DNA of 64,000 nucleotides, taken from positions 372,001-436,000 of the forward strand of contig CAWFXE010000002.1 in NCBI GenBank assembly GCA_963819715.1, read 5' to 3'. The notes beneath the pieces are model-generated. The model was not told the origin of the DNA. It did no database searches and saw nothing but the letters and a program-made list of their open reading frames with translations. The position numbers and the translations under genes are program-made. The DNA is from DASUPK01 sp963819715 (GTDB lineage: Bacteria > Actinomycetota > Thermoleophilia > Solirubrobacterales > 70-9). The stretch's first letter is position 1. Each line of letters begins with the position of its first letter. Shown piece after piece: positions 8,591-17,271 of this stretch.

Positions 8591-9168
8591 ATGCTTGGTA
8601 AGCCATCGAAGAAGCTGAAGAAGGATCTCGAGGCGAGCGGCAAGCGCGCCAACGCCACCATCATCGAGATCGCCGAAAAGGGAATGGCGGTAACGCGCGG
8701 AGCCGACACGTCGTCGCCAACACCGAGATCGCACTGAAGACCCACCTTCGGGTGACGCCCGACGACGAGCCCGAGTTCGAGGTCAAGAAGCGCTTCAGCT
8801 TCCCGCAGATGGCTGTACCCGGCGCCGGGCAAACCGTGCCCGTTCTCTACGACCCGAACGACCACGACAAGATCATCGTCGACTACTCATCCGACGCTCA
8901 GCAGAATGCGGCGATCGCTTCGGCCGGCATCGATCCGAACCAGATCGGCCAGCTGATGCAGCAGGCGCAGCAGCTGCGCGAGCAGGCCGCGGGGGTGCAG
9001 GGCGGGATGCCGGGAATGGGACAGATGCCGGGAATGGCGGCCCAGCAGCCCGCCCAGCCACAGGCGGACCCGGTCGAGCAATTGGAGAAGCTAGCCAAGC
9101 TGAAGGAGTCGGGGGCGCTCACCCAGGCCGAGTTCGAGGCCGAGAAGGCGAAGATCTTGAGTCAGTAG
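8591..9168 (+). pseudogene. SHOCT-domain protein, broken by a 1-base deletion
   Basis: ATG at 8591 opens MLGKPSKKLKKDLEASGK and continues in frame to TGA at 8735-8737 (48 codons). Moving to the -1 frame at about 8705-8707 the protein continues as HVVANTEIALKTHLRV and then VTPDDEPEFEVKKRFSFPQM to 9168, restoring a coherent protein of about 192 residues. The C-terminus (LEKLAKLKESGALTQAEFE) is a SHOCT domain, preceded by a Met/Gly/Gln-rich linker. A GAGAGACTCA leader gives a weak ribosome site. A GTG at 8752 could start a shorter product. Either a recent pseudogene or a sequencing error; the sequence around GCCGACACG lacks one base. Confidence 0.75.
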
Positions 9169-9180
9169 AACCGGCGACAC

Positions 9181-9216
9181 GGCTTCGCCATATAGCCGCG
9201 GCCACAAGCGGCCGCC
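9181..9216. repeat. 36-bp dispersed inverted repeat, copy 1
   Basis: This 36-bp block matches the reverse complement of 52427-52462 at 34 of 36 positions. It contains an internal GCGGCC/GGCCGC stem. It lies in the 106-bp gap between the SHOCT gene and the convergent membrane glycosyltransferase. Confidence 0.7.
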
Positions 9217-9260
9217 CCACGTAAGTCGCTACGGGCTTCGCCCTCCGCTCCCAAGTGCAG

Positions 9261-9278
9261 CGGCCTGGTGGCCGCTAG
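9261..9278 (-). repeat. 18-bp stop-codon hairpin, copy 1
   Basis: CGGCCTGGTGGCCGCTAG on the plus strand. Read in the direction of the minus-strand gene it carries that gene's TAG stop followed by a CGGCC-ACCA-GGCCG hairpin. An identical 18-mer sits at the stop of the gene ending at 58249. Possibly a compact terminator or mRNA 3'-end element. Confidence 0.55.
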
Positions 9279-10627
9279 TGCCCAAATATGTGCGGCAGCT
9301 GTAGCCCGATCGACAACGCGGTCAGGGCCAGCGCCGTTGCTCGCTGATATGGCCTGAGCGCGAGCGCCGCCAGCGGCAGGAACCAGATCAGATACCAGGG
9401 CAGGAACCAGGTGGTGGTCACGAGCACCGCGCAGGTCGCCCAGCCGGCGTTCTCGAGCCAGTCGCCTCCACGGTAGACGCGCACCAGCAGCAGGGCGACA
9501 GTCGGCAACAGCACCAGCATCCCGATCTTGCCCAGGGTGTGGATCGAGATCCCGAGGCCGAGGACATCGTTGATCACACCGGGGACGTCATTCGGCGTCT
9601 CCAGGCGGGCGTCCCGCTGCAGGACGTGCAGAAGGCTCGAGATGTGGCTCCCGAAGGCGAGATAGGTCGCGATTGCGACGACGGCGGCGGCCCCGACTCC
9701 CCAGAGGATCGCCCTCAAAGGGCGGCGCGAGCCGAGCAGGGCGAAGGGGAGCAGGACGACTGACGAGCTCTTCACCGCTACGGCGACCACAAGCGTCGCC
9801 ATTCCGGACTCCCGCCCCGCGAGCAGCATGTAGATCCCCCCGAGCGCCGCTACCAGCATCAGCAGGTCGTTGTGCCCACCCCCCACGGCGTATGCGAGAA
9901 GGATGGGGTTGAGACCGAAGAAAAGGGTCGCCGGCATGGCGGGCCTCCCCAGCCTCGTCGCGCACATCCAGACGAGCGCGACGCAGGCCAGGCTGGCGAG
10001 CGCCGCCGAGGCCTTGAGCAGCCAGATGGCCGCCGTGAACCCGACCAGCCCGAGCGGCAGGCTTCCGAGCGTGAAGAGCGGCCCGTAGGCCGTGGTGTTG
10101 AGCGGCCAGCCCACGTATATGTAGGAGGGGTCGGTGGGCGCGGCCGAGAGTGGATGTACGTAGGGGTTCAACCCGTGAACCGCCTCGAGCCGGGCGTAGC
10201 CGACGTAGTTGAAGATGTCGCTGGAGAGCAGCGGCGGCGCGATCACGAAGACGAGGTGCAGCGCCACGATGGCGCCCAGGCCCACCCGGAACGACACCGA
10301 GTCGGCGAACAGCAGGACGCCGAGGTAGCAGAGACCGAGCACGATGAAGAGCACGCCGAACTCGGTCCCGCTCACCGACAGGCCGAGGCCATCGAGCGGC
10401 CCCCGGATCGATTCCGGGAGGCCGTGGTGAATGTGCAGGGAGGGACCGTAGTGCTTGGCCGCGGCCCCCGCCGCCATCAGGAAGCCGGCCAGGATCATCC
10501 CGCCGAGGAACGTGTTGGCGAGCAGGGCGCGGTGGCCTGTCCTGAGCCGGGGAAGCGCAGGGACAGTCGGCGGCGCGACGGCAGCCGGCTCGATCGCAGA
10601 GTCAGCGGTTCCGGGGAGCGACTCCAT
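9275..10627 (-). CDS. Polytopic GT87/MptB-like mannosyltransferase
   Basis: 450 residues, roughly 11-12 membrane helices. The first large loop has LLSSDIFNYVGYARLEAVHG followed by NPY, the acidic DxF.Y signature seen in GT-C enzymes of the MptA/MptB and GT87 groups that use polyprenyl-phosphate-mannose to extend envelope lipoglycans. A VGGGHNDLLML segment in the middle is also typical. The gene downstream on the same strand of another large membrane protein (10655-12139, 27 bp away) suggests a shared transcript. Family level is good; exact donor and acceptor unknown. Confidence 0.83.
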   Translation of the reverse strand: MESLPGTADSAIEPAAVAPPTVPALPRLRTGHRALLANTFLGGMILAGFLMAAGAAAKHYGPSLHIHHGLPESIRGPLDGLGLSVSGTEFGVLFIVLGLCYLGVLLFADSVSFRVGLGAIVALHLVFVIAPPLLSSDIFNYVGYARLEAVHGLNPYVHPLSAAPTDPSYIYVGWPLNTTAYGPLFTLGSLPLGLVGFTAAIWLLKASAALASLACVALVWMCATRLGRPAMPATLFFGLNPILLAYAVGGGHNDLLMLVAALGGIYMLLAGRESGMATLVVAVAVKSSSVVLLPFALLGSRRPLRAILWGVGAAAVVAIATYLAFGSHISSLLHVLQRDARLETPNDVPGVINDVLGLGISIHTLGKIGMLVLLPTVALLLVRVYRGGDWLENAGWATCAVLVTTTWFLPWYLIWFLPLAALALRPYQRATALALTALSIGLQLPHIFGH

Positions 10628-10654
10628 CGGGGCGCGGGATGGTAGGGCGGACCC

Positions 10655-12139
10655 TTAAGGCCCGCTCAGCCTCGGGCGATGCCGCACCCGGACGAGGTAG
10701 GTCCCGTCAGGGGTGGTGTACTTCGCCTGGAAGCCCGCCGCCTCGAGCTGCCGGATCGCCGCAGGAACATGGGTGATCACGGCGCCGGCGTGGATTCGGC
10801 GCAGCGCACCGCGGGGATCCGCAGTCCAGTCGCGCAACACTCCGTAGTTGTCCCGAAGCTCCTGGGGCGTGTACTGCTCGAGCCAGCCGTTCAGCACCAC
10901 GGGCGTGCTGGGCGAGCGCCAGTTGATGTAGGACCCGACCCCCGCGTAGGTGACGATCCGCCCGTGCTTGGGGGGATGCGCAATCGCGTAGTCGGCGATT
11001 GGGAACGCGAGCGTCGGATCGTCACGGGCTGGACCGAGCACCGCGGCCCAGAGTGCCGTCGCGACCGCCGCCGCGGCGCCGAACACCGCGACCGGGCCCC
11101 GCATCCGAGTCGGCCCCCGATTCGGCGCCGTCCAGGCGACCTGCAGCGCCAGGATCGGGCCGACGAAGACGATGTTCCTGATCGAGTACCCCGCGAAGAT
11201 GAGGAACCCGGCCGTGACCAGCAGCGTGGTGACGCGTCGCGGTCGCGGCGAGCGCACCCACATCCAGGCGGCGAAGCAGGCCGCCAGGGTGAGATAGACC
11301 AGGGCCAGCGGAGAGCTGAAAGCCGACTCCCACTCGGTGCTCGCGAGCGAGATCGCCTGATTCTGGAAGCTCAGCAGGTACTCCCAGATCGCGGCACCCA
11401 AGGGGGTTGCGACCGTGACGGTCACCACGGCGAGAAGCGCGACGAGCCCAAGCAGGACCACCCGCGAGAGTGGCGCCGCACCCGGAATGCCGCGCCAGTG
11501 GTCGATCGCCAGGCCGATCGTCGCCAAGCCGAGGAGCAGGAACCCGGCGATGAATCCGCCGTGCAGGTTCGCCCAGAGCGCGAAGAGCGCGAGGATCGCC
11601 AGCGGCGCCCACCACGTCCGCCGCCTACCGCTCGCGCCGCCGCCCCGGCCCCAGAGGACGACGAGCAGCGCAACGAGCAGCGTGAAGATGAGGACGGTGA
11701 ACCCGGCCGCCCGCGGGTGGATCACCGCGAGCACGCCGGGAAAGTAGAACGCCGTGACGGCGACCAGCATCGGCCACCCCTTCCGGCGGCAGAGCCAGAG
11801 CAGCAACGCCAGGGGAGCCGTGATCAGCAGGGCGTAAAGAACGGTCAGCCCGGTCGGGCCGAGGATCTCGGCAACCCGGAAGAAGGCCAGCTCGGATAGC
11901 CACTGCTGGTTCAGCCAGGTCCCACCCTGGGAGACGGTCGAGAACGGATCGTGGTTCGCAAACCCGTGCTCGGCGATGAAGCGGCCGCTGTTCAGGGAGA
12001 GGTAGAAATCGCCGTTGTGAAAGCGGTCCAGGCAGAGCGTGAGCGCGCCGACGAGCGCGATCAGGGCGCCAATCAGCGCCCAGGTCGATCGCGAGGTGAA
12101 GCGGCCGCCTGAATCGGCGGTTGCATCGAGACCGCGCAC
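10655..12139 (-). CDS. Large membrane protein, GT-C-like, function unknown
   Basis: 494 residues from a GTG start, with about ten membrane helices and a soluble C-terminal domain of about 110 residues. The N-terminal external loop contains HNGDFYLSLNSGRFIAEHGF and WLNQQWLSELAF, resembling dolichyl-phosphate-sugar mannosyltransferase-like (GT39/PMT_2) proteins in topology, but no full catalytic signature is recognised. The C-terminal part (GRIVTYAGVGSYINWR...VLNGWLEQYTP) resembles tails of the same uncharacterised actinobacterial membrane family. Probably co-transcribed with the downstream MptB-like gene, so an envelope glycan role is plausible. Confidence 0.72.
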   Translation of the reverse strand: MRGLDATADSGGRFTSRSTWALIGALIALVGALTLCLDRFHNGDFYLSLNSGRFIAEHGFANHDPFSTVSQGGTWLNQQWLSELAFFRVAEILGPTGLTVLYALLITAPLALLLWLCRRKGWPMLVAVTAFYFPGVLAVIHPRAAGFTVLIFTLLVALLVVLWGRGGGASGRRRTWWAPLAILALFALWANLHGGFIAGFLLLGLATIGLAIDHWRGIPGAAPLSRVVLLGLVALLAVVTVTVATPLGAAIWEYLLSFQNQAISLASTEWESAFSSPLALVYLTLAACFAAWMWVRSPRPRRVTTLLVTAGFLIFAGYSIRNIVFVGPILALQVAWTAPNRGPTRMRGPVAVFGAAAAVATALWAAVLGPARDDPTLAFPIADYAIAHPPKHGRIVTYAGVGSYINWRSPSTPVVLNGWLEQYTPQELRDNYGVLRDWTADPRGALRRIHAGAVITHVPAAIRQLEAAGFQAKYTTPDGTYLVRVRHRPRLSGP

Positions 12140-12224
12140 GGGGATCCGTATTCGTAGCGGTTTGACCGGTCCAATTGCGTCACCGAGGCGTGAAATTGGC
12201 CATTTTCGGCCGGAAATGCGTGAT

Positions 12225-12252
12225 TTGCAGGCATTTCAGCATCTGCTAATAT
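12225..12252 (+). promoter_or_regulatory. Sigma-70-type promoter
   Basis: TTGCAG (12225-12230) and TAATAT (12247-12252) separated by 16 bases, in an unusually AT-rich patch upstream of the zinc-ribbon gene. A GCCGGG/CCCGGC hairpin (12263-12283) follows in the leader. Confidence 0.6.
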
Positions 12253-12358
12253 GTACCTCCCCGCCGGGCCATGGAAACCCGGCATTTGCAGCGTTTTCGC
12301 GCAGTTCTTCCATCTACAGAGCCTTCGCGAACGCAGCACTCGACCGCGGAGGTAACTC

Positions 12359-12742
12359 ATGTCTCAGACCAAGACCGCTCACAACTCGCGCGCCCGCGCG
12401 CCCCGCACACGGCGCTGGACCTGCGCCGGCTGCGAGGTGACCGTGCGCTACGCCGCAGGAAGCCCCTCCACCCCCCGTCGACCCGAGGGATGGACAAAGG
12501 CCGGCGGCCAGTGGCTGTGCCTGCACTGCCAGCGTGAGAAGGCCGTCGAGAAGGCGACCATCGGCGCGAAGGGTGACGGCTGGGCCTCACGGCGCCAGGC
12601 GCTGCTCGAGTTCGAGCTCAAGCGCAGCCCCGAAGAGCCTGACGGCGTGATTGCCAAGCGTGCCAATTGCTCCACGGGCCACGTTCGCAAGGTCCGCGAA
12701 GAGCTCGAGGCCGGCGGCAAGCTGTCCAAGGCCGCGGCTTAA
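12359..12742 (+). CDS. Small zinc-ribbon / HTH-like protein
   Basis: 127 residues with a four-cysteine ribbon (Cys22-x2-Cys25 in WTCAGCEV and Cys54-x2-Cys57 in LCLHCQRE) and a C-terminal helix pair VIAKRANCSTGHVRKVREEL that looks like a helix-turn-helix. A very good ribosome site (GGAGGTAACTC) precedes the ATG. It has its own promoter and leader and ends in a terminator hairpin, so it is monocistronic. Probably a nucleic-acid-binding protein; not matched to a named family. Confidence 0.75.
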   Translation: MSQTKTAHNSRARAPRTRRWTCAGCEVTVRYAAGSPSTPRRPEGWTKAGGQWLCLHCQREKAVEKATIGAKGDGWASRRQALLEFELKRSPEEPDGVIAKRANCSTGHVRKVREELEAGGKLSKAAA

Positions 12743-12781
12743 CCGGCGCAGCCGACCACTCATTCTCATAGGCTGGTTTGA

Positions 12782-12807
12782 GCCTGTACCGATCGGGTAC
12801 GGGCTTT
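12782..12807 (+). terminator. Rho-independent terminator
   Basis: GCCTGTACC / GGTACGGGC stem (one G-U pair) with a GATCG loop, followed by TTT, 40 bp after the zinc-ribbon gene. Confidence 0.65.
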
Positions 12808-12842
12808 CCAATTGCACCTGCCGAATCGCACGTAGTACTTAG

Positions 12843-12950
12843 TGCGAGCGGGGGAACCAACTGGAGCGCAAGCTCTGTGGGCGAATCGGTCTATCCGTAG
12901 CGCACTCTTTCGGCGCGAGCCCGTCAGCTAACCCCGTAGGCCCGAGAAAG
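12843..12950 (+). promoter_or_regulatory. Cyclic di-AMP (ydaO/yuaA) riboswitch 1
   Basis: Contains the conserved blocks of the ydaO class in order: GGGGGAACC, GGGCGAA, then CGCGAGCCCGTCAGCTAAC and CCCGTAGGC, with variable hairpins between. Ends about 10 bases before the start codon of a 44-codon membrane peptide. In this class, c-di-AMP binding usually turns expression off. Confidence 0.92.
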
Positions 12951-12960
12951 AGAGGTTGGC

Positions 12961-13095
12961 ATGGGCACGTTGATCGACCGTCTGGCGACGGATCGGATCC
13001 GGGGCGGACGCCTGGTACTCGCCTATTCGATCGGGGCCGTCTTCGGGATCGCACTCGCCATGGCGGCGCTGCTGGCGGCGGGCACAGGCCCGTAG
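12961..13095 (+). CDS. 44-residue membrane peptide behind riboswitch 1
   Basis: ATG at 12961 to TAG at 13093-13095 gives a 44-residue product beginning MGTLIDRLATDRIRGGR, then a single hydrophobic helix (VLAYSIGAVFGIALAMAALL) and ending AAGTGP. AGAGAGG about 5 bases upstream is a good ribosome site, and the riboswitch ends just before it. There is no other reading frame behind the riboswitch before the terminator-like hairpin and a convergent gene, so this is the only candidate target. No known family; small size makes the call less than certain, but the layout is persuasive. Confidence 0.72.
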   Translation: MGTLIDRLATDRIRGGRLVLAYSIGAVFGIALAMAALLAAGTGP

Positions 13096-13106
13096 GCCCT
13101 GAGCCG

Positions 13107-13125
13107 AGGCCGCGGTTCGCGGCCT
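13107..13125. terminator. Bidirectional terminator-like hairpin
   Basis: Perfect AGGCCGCG / CGCGGCCT stem with a GTT loop between the membrane-peptide stop and the stop of the convergent GH76 gene. No T-tract. Confidence 0.5.
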
Positions 13126-13137
13126 GATCACCGCCGG

Positions 13138-14427
13138 CTAGCGCCCGAGCGCGCCCATCCAGGCGAACAAGGCCGCGTTGGCGGCCTGCAGCTGCAGGCT
13201 CCCCTTGGGAGCCGCCGCCCGCGCGGCCTTCTTGCCGTACCAAGTGCGGAGGTAGAGCCCGTGCTTGTCGCGAGCGCGGTGGAGCGCGCTCCGCGCGTTC
13301 CGCTGAACGATTCCGTACCAGTCCCCGTTGTCGTCGAGCCGGGCGAACTCGAGCATCGTCCGCGCGTACCAGAAGTCGAATTGGGGGCCCATCCAGAAGC
13401 GCCCGTAGCGGCTCAGGCTGGCGGCGGCGAGCTGGTCGGCCCGCTCGCAGAAGGACTTGTTGCCCGTCTGCTCGCAGATGATCCGGTGGGCGAGGATCAT
13501 CGGCCCGTTGACGTAGGGCATCGGCACCGCGTCGAACGGCGGGTAGAACGACTTGGCGGCCTGAGCGATTCCCGTGCCGGGCACCTGGGCGCCCGCGGCT
13601 TCCAGCTTCGCCGCCTCGTCCGGATTCGCCCTGAGTGAGGAGCGGTCGGCCTCGGCCGCCGTTGCGCCCGCGCCGTAGTACGTCTTGGGCTTGCGCAGGC
13701 GTGCGTAGAGACCCGTCGCCGGATCGGTCAGCCAGACGTTGGCCCAGGAGATGTACTTGAGCGCGTCGTCGAGATAGTGGGCGTCGTGAGTGATCGCGTA
13801 GAGCCGAGCGGAGAGCAGCGTCCCCCCGGCGAGCGTCTCACCGGCGTAGAAGCTGTGGTTCGTGTTCCACCAAAGGCCGCCGGGACGGCCTGGGGTCGCG
13901 TCCCAGCCGGAGACGCTGATGAAGTTCTGGGCGATCTCGGCATCCGCCAGCCAGCGCCCGTTTCCGGTGGCTTGGAAGGCGTCGAGAAACGCCAGGCCCC
14001 ACCAGCCGTTGTCGTCGAACCAGGTGGTCTTCCCCGGGTTGTGCTGGCCCGGCCTCGGCCCGAATCCGGCCACTGGCCGCAGATTCGGGTTGAGGTAACG
14101 CTGGGCCCCCCAGGCGAAGCGGTTGAGCTGGCGCCGGTGCCTTGGGGAAGGCTGCGCGATCTGCAGCCCGTTGAGAGCCTCGAACAGGGGGACCGCACCC
14201 CAGAGCGAAACGACCTGCGAGCCGCCCAGCGTCGAGCTGTACCAGTGCCGGCTGCGGTTCCACCAGCGGTGCGTCTGCTTCACGCCCTTGGTGGCTGCGC
14301 TCAGATAGGTGGCCCGGCTGCGGCTGAAAGCGCCGGCGGCGGGCGCGCAGGCCAAGCCGACGACCACCAGGGCGATCAGCGAGATCAATCCGGCGAGCGA
14401 GCTTCTGCGGACGAACGCCACTCCCAC
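13138..14427 (-). CDS. Secreted GH76-family glycoside hydrolase
   Basis: 429 residues with a signal peptide (LAGLISLIALVVVGLACAPAAGA). The catalytic region has TTWFDDNGWWGLAFLDAF; the adjacent Asp138-Asp139 pair matches the nucleophile and acid/base of GH76 alpha-1,6-mannanases. An (alpha/alpha)6 barrel is suggested by repeated W-rich helices. Substrate would be a bacterial or fungal mannan, including the cell's own lipomannan. Start is GTG at 14427; a second GTG six bases on is also possible. Convergent with the c-di-AMP membrane peptide. Confidence 0.85.
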   Translation of the reverse strand: MGVAFVRRSSLAGLISLIALVVVGLACAPAAGAFSRSRATYLSAATKGVKQTHRWWNRSRHWYSSTLGGSQVVSLWGAVPLFEALNGLQIAQPSPRHRRQLNRFAWGAQRYLNPNLRPVAGFGPRPGQHNPGKTTWFDDNGWWGLAFLDAFQATGNGRWLADAEIAQNFISVSGWDATPGRPGGLWWNTNHSFYAGETLAGGTLLSARLYAITHDAHYLDDALKYISWANVWLTDPATGLYARLRKPKTYYGAGATAAEADRSSLRANPDEAAKLEAAGAQVPGTGIAQAAKSFYPPFDAVPMPYVNGPMILAHRIICEQTGNKSFCERADQLAAASLSRYGRFWMGPQFDFWYARTMLEFARLDDNGDWYGIVQRNARSALHRARDKHGLYLRTWYGKKAARAAAPKGSLQLQAANAALFAWMGALGR

Positions 14428-14482
14428 TCTCGAACACGTTACGCGCGCTTTCGACTCGCGCTGAGCGTCCGCGTGGGGAAGG

Positions 14483-14836
14483 TCACTCCAGGAAGGGCAG
14501 CACTTCGGCGGCCCCGGTCAGGTCGATCACGCGCTGAACCTGGGGCGCCGTCGACCTGGCGATGCGCAGCCGCCCACCGTTTTCGCTCGACCTGGCGTTG
14601 AGGTGGAGCAGGAGCCGGATGCCCGAGGCGTCCAGGAACTCGAGCTCCTCGAGGTCCAGCACGATCCTTGCCGCGTCGCCGGCCTCGGCGCGCTGCATCT
14701 CACGGTCGACGCTGCCGATCACGGACAGGTCCATCTCGCCGACCAGGCGGACCCGCTCGTCCGCACCGGCGCGCTGCCTGCGCACCGCAAAACGCCTCGG
14801 GTCCAGCTCGCGTGTTCCCTCGTTCCCCTGTGACAT
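14483..14836 (-). CDS. STAS-domain anti-sigma-factor antagonist
   Basis: 117 residues. Core STAS elements are clear: RVRLVGEMDLS, ARIVLDLEELEFLDASGIRLLLHL, and a C-terminal helix. Ser71 in DASG is at the phosphorylation site used by SpoIIAA/RsbV-type antagonists, so it should be switchable by an anti-sigma kinase. No kinase or sigma factor is adjacent, so the partner lies elsewhere. Contrast with the second STAS protein at 26.1 kb, which lacks this serine. Confidence 0.9.
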   Translation of the reverse strand: MSQGNEGTRELDPRRFAVRRQRAGADERVRLVGEMDLSVIGSVDREMQRAEAGDAARIVLDLEELEFLDASGIRLLLHLNARSSENGGRLRIARSTAPQVQRVIDLTGAAEVLPFLE

Positions 14837-14971
14837 CCAGTCAACTCGAATCGCGGCTACCTCCTATAGCGACGATTCGGCCCGACCGGGTACGGCCAGG
14901 GCCGGGAAATGGCGGACTTTGCGAGAGGGGCGGCGCCGGTTCGGGCGGCGCCGCCCTCCGCATGCTTCGCG

Positions 14972-15772
14972 TCAGCCCGTGGTGTTGTGCACCACCGGGT
15001 AGTAGCCGTTGGCGTGGCCGGTCGTCTTCGGGTGGTAGCTCTCCCCGATCGGATTCGAGAGGCCGTTGATCCACTCGGTGGACGATCCGCCGCCGCCGTC
15101 ACAGACGGCGTGGCCGATGAACGGCGGAATCACGTCGCGGAAGAGGAAATTCGCTCCCGCCCGCGTGGCGGCCGCGCTGATCACGTTCTTGATCATGTCG
15201 GCGGTCTGGTTGAGTCTCGTCTCCTCGCTCGGGCTGAACCACGTGAATGCATTGCAATCCGTGCCGTTGAAGAGACGCGGATAGTCGAGCGCGATCACCG
15301 TCGCGTTCGGCGCCCTCGACTTGATCGCGTTGTTCACCGAATCGAGCCGGCCGGGCAACTGGTTCTGGATGATCGACTGCGCGCTGTCGATCGCGCCGTT
15401 GCAGTCGGATGCCCAACCCGGCTGGGCGCACTCCGTGAGCACGCTGGAGAAACCGGCATCGTTGCCACCGATCGTGTAGGTGACCCAGTTGGTGTCCGAG
15501 GTAACGCTGGATACCTGACTTGAGAGCAGGCTGCTGGTCGTGGCGCCGGAGCACGCGGCGTGCACGAACGTCCACGACGGATGCGCGTTGTGCTCCAGAT
15601 ACGGATACGCGTAGACCGACTTCTGACAGTTGCTGTCGTAGTAGGTCCGCGTCCCCGTGCCGGACGAATAGGAATCGCCCAGCGAGACGTACTTCGTCGC
15701 CCACGCCGGGGCGACGATGACGAAACAGGCCGCAACCACGCAGAGAACTGCGAATACGCGACTCAACTTCAT
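14972..15772 (-). CDS. Secreted SGNH-hydrolase (esterase/lipase)
   Basis: 266 residues from ATG 15772, backed by GGGAGGAGAGCC upstream. Signal peptide VFAVLCVVAACFVIVAPAWA, then block I YVSLGDSYSSG (Ser34), block III IGGND (residues 101-105) and a late SYHPKTTGH (His247) as in Streptomyces-type SGNH esterases, which use a Ser-His dyad. Six or more cysteines suggest disulfides. Acts outside the cell on lipid or acyl esters; specificity unknown. A 5' hairpin lies at 15797-15817. Confidence 0.9.
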   Translation of the reverse strand: MKLSRVFAVLCVVAACFVIVAPAWATKYVSLGDSYSSGTGTRTYYDSNCQKSVYAYPYLEHNAHPSWTFVHAACSGATTSSLLSSQVSSVTSDTNWVTYTIGGNDAGFSSVLTECAQPGWASDCNGAIDSAQSIIQNQLPGRLDSVNNAIKSRAPNATVIALDYPRLFNGTDCNAFTWFSPSEETRLNQTADMIKNVISAAATRAGANFLFRDVIPPFIGHAVCDGGGGSSTEWINGLSNPIGESYHPKTTGHANGYYPVVHNTTG

Positions 15773-15796
15773 ATGGCTCTCCTCCCGAGAGAGTTC

Positions 15797-15817
15797 TCCG
15801 GGCGCTGTTCGCCCGGA
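15797..15817. other. Hairpin in SGNH-hydrolase leader
   Basis: Stem CCGGGCG / CGCCCGG plus one flanking T-A pair and a CTGTT loop, about 25 bases upstream of the esterase start. Could stabilise the mRNA or be an operator. Confidence 0.4.
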
Positions 15818-15909
15818 ATTGGCGGCGGCGACGCTAACACGACCCCCTACCGAATTCTCATATGGAACAAAGTCGCCCGCGTGCTTCACCGGACGCGTCA
15901 CATACGGGG

Positions 15910-17271
15910 CTAGCTCACCACGATGCGCGCGATCACCGAAAGCGACTGGTAGTAGACGTCCCGCCCGAAACCCGGGGCCGAGAAGAGAAAGCCCTGGATT
16001 GCGGATGGCACCTCGACGCGAGCCTTCTCGGCGCCGGTGTCGAGGTCCAGGACCGCCAGCGAGTCACCGCCCAGGGACCGGCTGGCCCGCATGGCTCGCG
16101 CGCTGCGCGCCAGGACGGGCCCGACGGCCGCAACTGCGCGCCGCACCGGGCCTCGTTTGAGCGCTGGGTGACCCTGCCAGTCCCCCACGACCAGCTCCCG
16201 GCTCTCCGGGTAGATGATCAGATGCCCGGCCTGGGCGAGGTCGTCGCGCCTCCAGAGCGGCTCGAGCTCGTCGCCCCGCAGGCGCCAAGCCCGAACCACG
16301 GAGTTGCCCGCGTCGTAGGCGACCACGATCTGACCGACCGGGTCCCAGCCGGGCGGGTTCGATTCGGTGCCGTACGGCAGGCCGCTGATCTCGACCGAGC
16401 GCGTCGTGCCGTCATCCAGCCGCGCCCACCAGAGGCGGACCGGCGAACTGTCGGTGCCGGAGCTCAGCATCGTGTGATCGACGCTGTTCCGGCCGTTGTC
16501 CATCCAGAAGATGTGCTCGGGCGCCACGACCGGGTTCCAGCCGTAGCCGCGCCCCGGCGCCGGCCCGTAGCTGGGGCGCCAGCCCTCGTCCAGCACCAGC
16601 CGGCCCGCGTCGCGGTCCAGCCTCAGCGCGAACATCTCCGTCGCCCCGATCGCGAAGACGGTCTCGCCGTCGCTGGAGAGCCGGCCGACGCAGGGCTCCG
16701 GCAGGCGGAGCGGCGGCGCGACCGGCAAAAGGGTGACCGGATCGAGCACCGAGGCGGTTGAGGTCTCCCGTCCGGCCGGAGCATCGCAGTCCTTCGTCAC
16801 CAGCTCCCCGCCGTCGAGGACGACGAATGAGTTGTAGGGGCGGTCGACCGGCAGCCGATGGGAGGCGAGGACGTCGAGCTCGGGGCTGAGCCGATGGATC
16901 CAGCGGCCATAGACGGCGTGCAGGTCGCCGTTGGCATGGGCGGCGATGCCTCCCGGCCAGAACCGTCCGCCCGGAAGCCGCGGCGTCGAGGCGGTGACCG
17001 CCAGCGTCTCGGGATCGAGGCGCTCGACCCAGGCGTCCTCGTCACCGGCCTGCGGTCCACCGGCGGGAATCCCGTGGCGCAGGGCGTAGAGCTCGCCGGG
17101 CTCGCGCCGGACCAGCGCATCGGTCGCGAAGGCGTCATGGACGGCCGCGACCTCGAGCCCCTCACCCGGCCTGATCCCGAGCCCGGGATGCTCGAGGACC
17201 GCCCCCCACCTCCTCGGCCCGCCGTCCTCGCAGGTCCAGGCGCGCGGCCAATATGCCCCCGCCGCCGTCAG
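15910..17271 (-). CDS. Beta-propeller-like protein with an apparent CTG start
   Basis: Coherent frame of 453 codons. It has no ATG, GTG or TTG in its first 157 codons, although those codons read as good protein (GAYWPRAWTCEDGG, WVERLDPETLAVTAS, GRWIHRLSPELDVLASHRL). The first plausible initiator is CTG at 17271, overlapping the TGA of the upstream gene as CTGA, exactly where ATGA coupling would be expected. The first standard start is GTG at 16800 and would delete a third of the protein. Repeated blade-like units (VLDLDTGAEKARVEVP, GQIVVAYDAGN) suggest a six- or seven-bladed propeller. Function unknown; likely a partner of the arylsulfotransferase. Confidence 0.72.
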   Translation of the reverse strand: MTAAGAYWPRAWTCEDGGPRRWGAVLEHPGLGIRPGEGLEVAAVHDAFATDALVRREPGELYALRHGIPAGGPQAGDEDAWVERLDPETLAVTASTPRLPGGRFWPGGIAAHANGDLHAVYGRWIHRLSPELDVLASHRLPVDRPYNSFVVLDGGELVTKDCDAPAGRETSTASVLDPVTLLPVAPPLRLPEPCVGRLSSDGETVFAIGATEMFALRLDRDAGRLVLDEGWRPSYGPAPGRGYGWNPVVAPEHIFWMDNGRNSVDHTMLSSGTDSSPVRLWWARLDDGTTRSVEISGLPYGTESNPPGWDPVGQIVVAYDAGNSVVRAWRLRGDELEPLWRRDDLAQAGHLIIYPESRELVVGDWQGHPALKRGPVRRAVAAVGPVLARSARAMRASRSLGGDSLAVLDLDTGAEKARVEVPSAIQGFLFSAPGFGRDVYYQSLSVIARIVVS

